A stretch of DNA of 8,868 nucleotides, from the NCBI GenBank assembly GCA_902572675.1, contig CACGGY010000041.1, forward strand, positions 1-8,868, written 5' to 3'. The position numbers and the translations under genes were made by a program. This stretch comes from an uncultured Prochlorococcus sp. Its GTDB lineage: Bacteria; Cyanobacteriota; Cyanobacteriia; PCC-6307; Cyanobiaceae. The number at the start of each line of letters is the position of its first letter. Positions within the stretch are counted from its first letter, which is position 1. This document shows positions 5,565 through 8,868 of the stretch, piece by piece. Under the pieces are notes generated by a model. The model was not told the origin of the DNA, did no database searches, and saw only the letters and a list, made by a program, of their open reading frames with translations.

Positions 5565-6450
5565 ATTTTTTTACTCGCCCTGTACTTGTTATATTTAAAA
5601 TTTCAATTTTTTTAATTCCTCCTATTCTTGGGAATAGTTTAAGTAATTCAGATTTTGAGAAATTTTTTTTCCATCGAAGTTTTGGATTGTTTTTATCAAA
5701 ATCTTTAACACTGGATAAATATGGATATTTGTGATCCCATACATCTTGGCTATTTTCTGTCATACCAGCCGAACTACTATGAAATAAAGAATTAATTAAT
5801 TTATTTTTATGCGTCAAAACTAATGATCTTGTACTATTTACTGCCCTTTTAGTTTTGTATGTCCCTGCCTCTAGTCCAATATAAACCTGATTCTTACTTG
5901 TCGAATCAATATCATATAGAGGATTTCCTTTTTGCTTCAAAGCATAAGTTCTTGATGCAATGGCTTGAGCTTTTAATGCTTCTATAGGCCATTTGGCAGG
6001 CATTTCTGAACCAACAACACTACTAAGATACTTCTCAATCCCAAGAACATTAACTACCATTATGTCATTATCACGTATGAAAATTTTCAATTTACCAGCG
6101 TATCTTTTTTGACCAACCCAAATACCTCTTCTATCCGAGGATCTCACAACAAATTTTTCTTCTTTTTTTAAGTCATAGATTTTCTGTTTATTCTTATCAA
6201 AAAATAAAGTTGTTCTATTATTTTGTTTTTCTAAAGTTAAGCCTTTGATTTTTTTACTAGAAAATCTTTTACCTTTAATTATCAATGGAATTGATTTATC
6301 CGACCTAATTCTAATTTTTTTGTCTTTTAAAATAAGAACATTTATGATGGGTTCTGTTGAAGCTAAAACAGTTCTGGTTTGAAAAAAACAAAAAGTAATT
6401 ACGCTTATTAAACAAATTTTATTAAAAGTTTTTATAAGTCTTAATATCAC
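5536..6450 (-). CDS. SpoIID/LytB-like cell-wall protein, N-terminal fragment (frameshifted)
   Basis: SpoIID-family proteins are exported and act on peptidoglycan; Bacillus SpoIID is a lytic transglycosylase working on glycan strands. Residues 1-30 form a signal peptide (basic start, hydrophobic core ICLISVITFCFF, VLA cleavage site before STEP). The SpoIID domain starts near residue 95: GIEKYLSSVVGSEMPAKWPIEALKAQAIASRTYAL contains the predicted catalytic Glu E149, and NSLFHSSSAGMTENSQDVW holds conserved H224. The start is GTG, with no other good start nearby. After GRVK near the end the frame runs into a false tail (KCENIWSIWN) and stops; the true continuation NVRIYGQFGTDQF lies in the downstream fragment. 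The gene is divergent from rnz and converges on truB. Cyanobacteria do not sporulate, so a role in wall remodelling is inferred. Confidence 0.8.
   Translation of the reverse strand: MILRLIKTFNKICLISVITFCFFQTRTVLASTEPIINVLILKDKKIRIRSDKSIPLIIKGKRFSSKKIKGLTLEKQNNRTTLFFDKNKQKIYDLKKEEKFVVRSSDRRGIWVGQKRYAGKLKIFIRDNDIMVVNVLGIEKYLSSVVGSEMPAKWPIEALKAQAIASRTYALKQKGNPLYDIDSTSKNQVYIGLEAGTYKTKRAVNSTRSLVLTHKNKLINSLFHSSSAGMTENSQDVWDHKYPYLSSVKDFDKNNPKLRWKKNFSKSELLKLFPRIGGIKKIEILNITSTGRVKKCENIWSIWN
5566..5572 (-). other. Frameshift site in the spoIID-like gene (7-A run)
   Basis: On the coding strand GTA is followed by a run of seven A (including the last base of GTA it is eight bases from T to T: GTAAAAAAATG). 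Removing one A from the run gives GTA AAA AAT GTG AGA, that is V-K-N-V-R, and joins both fragments into one continuous SpoIID protein. The two frames overlap by 29 bases here. The indel may be a sequencing error, a phase-variable tract or a fresh mutation. Confidence 0.7.
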
Positions 6451-6475
6451 TTTGTTTGAAAAACAAATTTTGAAA

Positions 6476-6504
6476 TTGCCTTAGTTTCACTAAAAGTCTA
6501 GATT
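6476..6504 (+). promoter_or_regulatory. Possible promoter of rnz
   Basis: TTGCCT (6476-6481) and TAGATT (6499-6504) are spaced by 17 bases in the 88-base gap between the divergent spoIID-like gene and rnz. Each matches its consensus at four of six positions. Start of transcription would be near 6511, about 28 bases before the GTG start. The match is weak and such pairs are common in AT-rich DNA. Confidence 0.25.
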
Positions 6505-6538
6505 TAATCCAGATAGAAAAACAACAATATTATTATAA

Positions 6539-7477
6539 GTGAACATCACATTCCTAGGAACAAGTTCTGGGGTACCCACCTTATCACGAAATGTCTCTTC
6601 CATAGCACTAAAATTATCTCAAAGTGCTGAAGTATATCTTTTTGACTGTGGAGAAGGAACTCAACATCAATTAATGCGAAGTAATATCAAATCTTCACAA
6701 ATTAAGAAGATATTTATTACACATATGCATGGAGACCATATCTACGGTTTGCCGGGCCTTTTGGCAACCTTAGGTTTATCAGGGAACAGCAAGGGTATTG
6801 AAATTTACGGTCCTTCAGAGCTAAGAGGTTTCATAAATTCTGCACTTAGTAGTAGTTTCTGCAAATTATCATTTCCATTGCATTTTGTGGAAGTTGAAAA
6901 TTTTGCATTAAAAAATAAAATTTTATTTGAAAACAGCAAAATAACAGTAGAATGCGCTTGCCTTAAACATAAAATACCTGCTTATGGGTATCGAGTGAGC
7001 GAAAAAGATAAACCAGGTACATTTGACATCAAAAAGGCAGAAATATTAAAAATACCACCTGGGCCAATTTATTCAGAATTGCAAAAAGGTAAAACAGTAA
7101 TATTGGAAGATGGAAGGTCATTAAATGGGAAAAATTTCTGCGGACCTCCTAAGAAGGGTAAAAGTTTTGTTTATTGCACAGATACTATCTTCAGCGAATC
7201 AGCAGTGTCACTATCAAAAAATGCCGATTTACTTGTACATGAATCGACATTTTCAAAGGTAGATGAGGACATGGCCTATGAAAAATTACATTCAACTACA
7301 ATTATGGCTGCAAAAACAGCATTGTTATCTAATACAAAAAAATTAATTATTACTCATTTAAGTCCAAGATACAACAATAAAAATACAATTATGCCAAGCG
7401 ATTTGCTAAGAGAGGCGCAAAAAATTTTTCCAAATACTCAACTTGCTAAAGATTTTTTAACTGCAGAAATTAAATAA
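6539..7477 (+). CDS. rnz: Ribonuclease Z (tRNA 3' endonuclease)
   Basis: RNase Z is a zinc-dependent metallo-beta-lactamase-fold endonuclease that cuts the 3' trailer from tRNA precursors. The 312-residue protein is of the short, bacterial type. It begins with the family N terminus MNITFLGTSSGVPTLSRNVSS, which fixes the unusual GTG start. The zinc motif is THMHGDH, with H62, H64, D66 and H67. Further ligands are H144 (LKHKIPAYGYR), D215 (YCTDT) and H273 (ITHLSPRY). The PPGPIYSELQKGKTV segment after residue 172 and HSTT at 251 are also typical. It is complete. The pentapeptide gene follows after 32 bases on the same strand without a terminator, so the two may be cotranscribed. Confidence 0.96.
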   Translation: MNITFLGTSSGVPTLSRNVSSIALKLSQSAEVYLFDCGEGTQHQLMRSNIKSSQIKKIFITHMHGDHIYGLPGLLATLGLSGNSKGIEIYGPSELRGFINSALSSSFCKLSFPLHFVEVENFALKNKILFENSKITVECACLKHKIPAYGYRVSEKDKPGTFDIKKAEILKIPPGPIYSELQKGKTVILEDGRSLNGKNFCGPPKKGKSFVYCTDTIFSESAVSLSKNADLLVHESTFSKVDEDMAYEKLHSTTIMAAKTALLSNTKKLIITHLSPRYNNKNTIMPSDLLREAQKIFPNTQLAKDFLTAEIK

Positions 7478-7495
7478 ACTGCAACAGTTCGTGAG

Positions 7496-7503
7496 AAGAA
7501 GGG
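7496..7503 (+). promoter_or_regulatory. Shine-Dalgarno-like site for the pentapeptide gene
   Basis: AAGAAGGG ends six bases before the ATG at 7510. It supports this start over the in-frame ATGs at 7552 and 7564, although those would give shorter and more typical signal-peptide N regions. Confidence 0.45.
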
Positions 7504-7509
7504 TCGTAA

Positions 7510-8112
7510 ATGACCAACCCATGGAATAATAGTCATAGGTTTTCTATATTGATGTTGATCGAAATGGTTTCTATTTTTTCATCACTACACAAGTCTTGTA
7601 AAAGACTATTTATTTTTCTTCCGTTAATTATTGGTTTACTTATTAATCCAATTACTGCAAACGCACTCTATCCTAGTGATCCTTCATCAGTTGACGTATT
7701 AAAAGATGATCTTCACGGTGCAGACCTTCATAATACTGAATATGTTAAATATGATTTATCTAATCAAGATTTAGGAGAAGCTAATCTTCAAGGCGCATAT
7801 ATGAGCGTAACAACCGCGAAAAACTCTAGCTTTAAAGGAGCCAATATGACTGATCTTATCGCATATGCAACACGCTTTGATAATGCTGATTTTACAGATG
7901 CCAATCTTACCAATGGCGAGCTAATGAAAAGTGTTTTTGATGGAGCAATTATTGATGGGGCAGACTTTACTGATGCAAATCTTGATCTTTCTCAGAGAAA
8001 ATCGTTGTGTGACAGAGCTAGTGGAACCAACCCACAAACAGGAGTTAATACAATTGATAGTCTTGAATGCACTGGTTTAAAAGGTTACATGCCTCCAAAG
8101 CCAAAAGCATAA
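7510..8112 (+). CDS. Exported pentapeptide-repeat protein, probably thylakoid lumen
   Basis: The protein has 200 residues. A long polar lead of about 30 residues is followed by a hydrophobic stretch (LFIFLPLIIGLLI) and an ANA cleavage site after residue 52, so Sec-type export is predicted; there is no twin-arginine. From about residue 64 to 160 it carries imperfect A(D/N)LxG-type pentapeptide repeats (DLHGADLHN, DLGEANLQGA, SSFKGANMTD, NADFTDANLT, GADFTDANLDLS), which would form a right-handed four-sided beta helix. The C-terminal cap SLCDRASGTNPQTGVNTIDSL ... EC has C167 and C187, which could form a disulfide. I recognise this cap from lumenal pentapeptide proteins of cyanobacteria and plants. 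No biochemical function is known to me. It ends shortly before a strong terminator. Confidence 0.85.
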   Translation: MTNPWNNSHRFSILMLIEMVSIFSSLHKSCKRLFIFLPLIIGLLINPITANALYPSDPSSVDVLKDDLHGADLHNTEYVKYDLSNQDLGEANLQGAYMSVTTAKNSSFKGANMTDLIAYATRFDNADFTDANLTNGELMKSVFDGAIIDGADFTDANLDLSQRKSLCDRASGTNPQTGVNTIDSLECTGLKGYMPPKPKA

Positions 8113-8121
8113 TATATAAAG

Positions 8122-8490
8122 CTAACGAACTTCAGTAGGGAAGGTATTACCAGGCTCTTTTGAGCCTGGTTTTTTGCTATACCACCATTCTTGCATTTCA
8201 GAAGAAAATTTCTTTGAAAAAAGAGTTATAACTGTTTCAACAGGTTTTGATCCAGGCTCCAAAATCTGAACTGAGTAAGAAGGGCATTTCCTTGAAGCCA
8301 TATCTGCTACGAATCTGGTCCCTATTCTTCTCCAACTAGGCTCTTTACTTCTCCAGGCAAGCCTTGAGCAGGGCCAAGGTAATTCCTCTCTGTCATAAAG
8401 CCTGCAGCATGGTCCAATTACCTTATAGCTGTACTGACCCCCATAGCTTGACTGAACACTGTCAGTCTTGAAAAATTCAAATTTATCCAT
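8122..8490 (-). CDS. Conserved-looking small protein of unknown function
   Basis: I do not recognise a family. The product has 122 residues, no signal peptide or membrane segment, and is unusually rich in Trp and Cys: C28-C29 (GPCCRLYDREELPWPC), C41 and C69, with AWRSKEPSWRRIGTRFVADMASRKCPSY between. The spaced cysteines could bind a metal, but no standard motif is present. Base composition is higher in G+C than the neighbours (29 of 60 bases in 8341-8400), which may reflect protein content or a different history. The ATG has no Shine-Dalgarno and begins six bases after the U-tract of the ferredoxin terminator. Codons 106-114 (KKPGSKEPG) coincide with the terminator of the opposing gene. Long, compositionally protein-like frame; probably real. 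Confidence 0.65.
   Translation of the reverse strand: MDKFEFFKTDSVQSSYGGQYSYKVIGPCCRLYDREELPWPCSRLAWRSKEPSWRRIGTRFVADMASRKCPSYSVQILEPGSKPVETVITLFSKKFSSEMQEWWYSKKPGSKEPGNTFPTEVR
8149..8175 (+). terminator. Intrinsic terminator of the rnz-pentapeptide unit
   Basis: CCAGGCTC (8150-8157), a TTTT loop and GAGCCTGG (8162-8169) form a perfect 8-bp, GC-rich stem, extended by one A-T pair, followed by six T (8170-8175). It lies 37 bases after the pentapeptide stop. The T-tract is on the plus-strand side only, so it works in one direction. It lies entirely inside the 3' coding part of the opposing small gene. Confidence 0.92.
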
Positions 8491-8496
8491 TCACAT

Positions 8497-8523
8497 AAAA
8501 AAGCCACCTTCATAGAGGGTGGC
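8497..8523 (-). terminator. Intrinsic terminator of the ferredoxin gene
   Basis: On the minus strand GCCACC (8518-8523), a nine-base loop and GGTGGC (8503-8508) form a 6-bp GC-rich stem followed by six T (8497-8502). It lies 44 bases after the ferredoxin stop and immediately before the ATG of the small unknown gene. Confidence 0.88.
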
Positions 8524-8567
8524 AGAAAAATAATTAATAATCAAGTTAGAAAAGTAAAATTTTATAA

Positions 8568-8867
8568 TTAATACAATTCTTCTTCAGCATGAGTTGTAAT
8601 TGTTACGTCAGATGTTGGGTAAGCAACACATGTAAGTACAAAACCTGCTTCAAGTTGGTCATCATCCAAGAAACTTTGATCTGATTGATCAACACTACCT
8701 GAAGTAACTTTTCCTGCACATGTTGAACATGCTCCAGCTCTGCAAGAATAAGGGAGGTCGATACCTTGCTCTTCAGCAGCGTCTAGAATGTATTGATCAT
8801 CAGGTACTTCAATGGTTGAATTAAGACCTTCAGCTTCGCTGATGAGTGTAACTTTGTAAGAAGCCAT
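8568..8867 (-). CDS. petF: Plant-type [2Fe-2S] ferredoxin
   Basis: This is the soluble electron carrier that takes electrons from photosystem I to ferredoxin-NADP reductase and to nitrogen and sulfur assimilation enzymes. The 99-residue protein is full length for the family. Cluster ligands are C42, C47, C50 and C80, in the CX4CX2CX29C pattern (SCRAGACSTCAG ... VLTCVAYP). It is strongly acidic and ends with the usual EEELY. The ATG is one base from the window end, so the start is complete but promoter and ribosome site are outside. Several ferredoxin paralogues exist in cyanobacteria; the sequence fits the main photosynthetic type, so the symbol is likely but not certain. Confidence 0.95.
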   Translation of the reverse strand: MASYKVTLISEAEGLNSTIEVPDDQYILDAAEEQGIDLPYSCRAGACSTCAGKVTSGSVDQSDQSFLDDDQLEAGFVLTCVAYPTSDVTITTHAEEELY

Positions 8868-8868
8868 T

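Noticed and set aside
6451..6467. TTTGTTT/AAACAAA inverted repeat abutting the GTG of the spoIID-like gene
   Set aside because: Made almost only of A and T with a three-base loop; expected by chance at this base composition.
7484..7500. AACTG-CAA-CAGTT inverted repeat between rnz and the pentapeptide gene as a terminator
   Set aside because: Only a 5-bp stem with no T-tract; cotranscription is more likely.
1..8868. Mobile element, CRISPR array, tRNA, defence cluster or other new multi-gene system
   Set aside because: No transposase, integrase, spaced repeats, cloverleaf-like sequence or clustered unknown genes were seen; nearly all space is filled by known core genes.

Overview
The window looks like the chromosome of a high-light-adapted Prochlorococcus, or a very close picocyanobacterial relative. 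It is AT-rich, the genes are tightly packed (several gaps of 1-10 bases and one 8-base overlap), most genes lack a strong Shine-Dalgarno sequence, and the protein set is cyanobacterial: KaiB and KaiC, an NblS/Hik33-type sensor kinase end, a plant-type [2Fe-2S] ferredoxin and a lumenal pentapeptide-repeat protein. kaiA is absent: kaiB is followed on its upstream side directly by rplU after only 143 bases. That is the known state of Prochlorococcus, where the clock is thought to run as an hourglass-like timer rather than a self-sustained oscillator.

Layout. (1) 2-552, plus strand: 3' end of a histidine kinase gene, best matched to nblS, with a one-base frameshift near its end. (2) 562-2481, minus strand: kaiC and kaiB, transcribed kaiB then kaiC, convergent with nblS. 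A good candidate promoter lies upstream of kaiB and an AT-rich repeat/hairpin lies between the two genes. (3) 2578-3335, plus strand: rplU and rpmA (ribosomal proteins L21 and L27), divergent from kaiB, with a conspicuous palindrome just before rplU. (4) 3328-4101, minus strand: a class I SAM-dependent methyltransferase of unknown substrate, wedged between rpmA and truB. (5) 4145-5062, plus strand: truB (tRNA pseudouridine-55 synthase). (6) 5064-6450, minus strand: a SpoIID/LytB-like exported peptidoglycan protein that appears to carry a LysM module inside the SpoIID fold, split in two by a one-base poly-A frameshift. (7) 6539-8175, plus strand: rnz (RNase Z), then a pentapeptide-repeat lumen protein ending at a strong intrinsic terminator. 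(8) 8122-8867, minus strand: petF-type ferredoxin with its own terminator, then a small Trp/Cys-containing protein of unknown function whose 3' end overlaps the opposing terminator.

Functionally this is mostly housekeeping: time-keeping (kaiB, kaiC), light/stress signalling (nblS), translation and tRNA maturation (rplU, rpmA, truB, rnz), envelope remodelling (spoIID-like) and photosynthetic electron transport (ferredoxin, lumen protein). I found no mobile element, CRISPR array, RNA gene or clear new multi-gene system. The items most worth a second look are the SpoIID/LysM nesting, the palindrome ahead of rplU, the kaiB-kaiC intercistronic repeat, the methyltransferase between rpmA and truB, and the terminator that is also coding sequence. 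Two single-base homopolymer indels in otherwise intact genes suggest that sequence or assembly errors are present.
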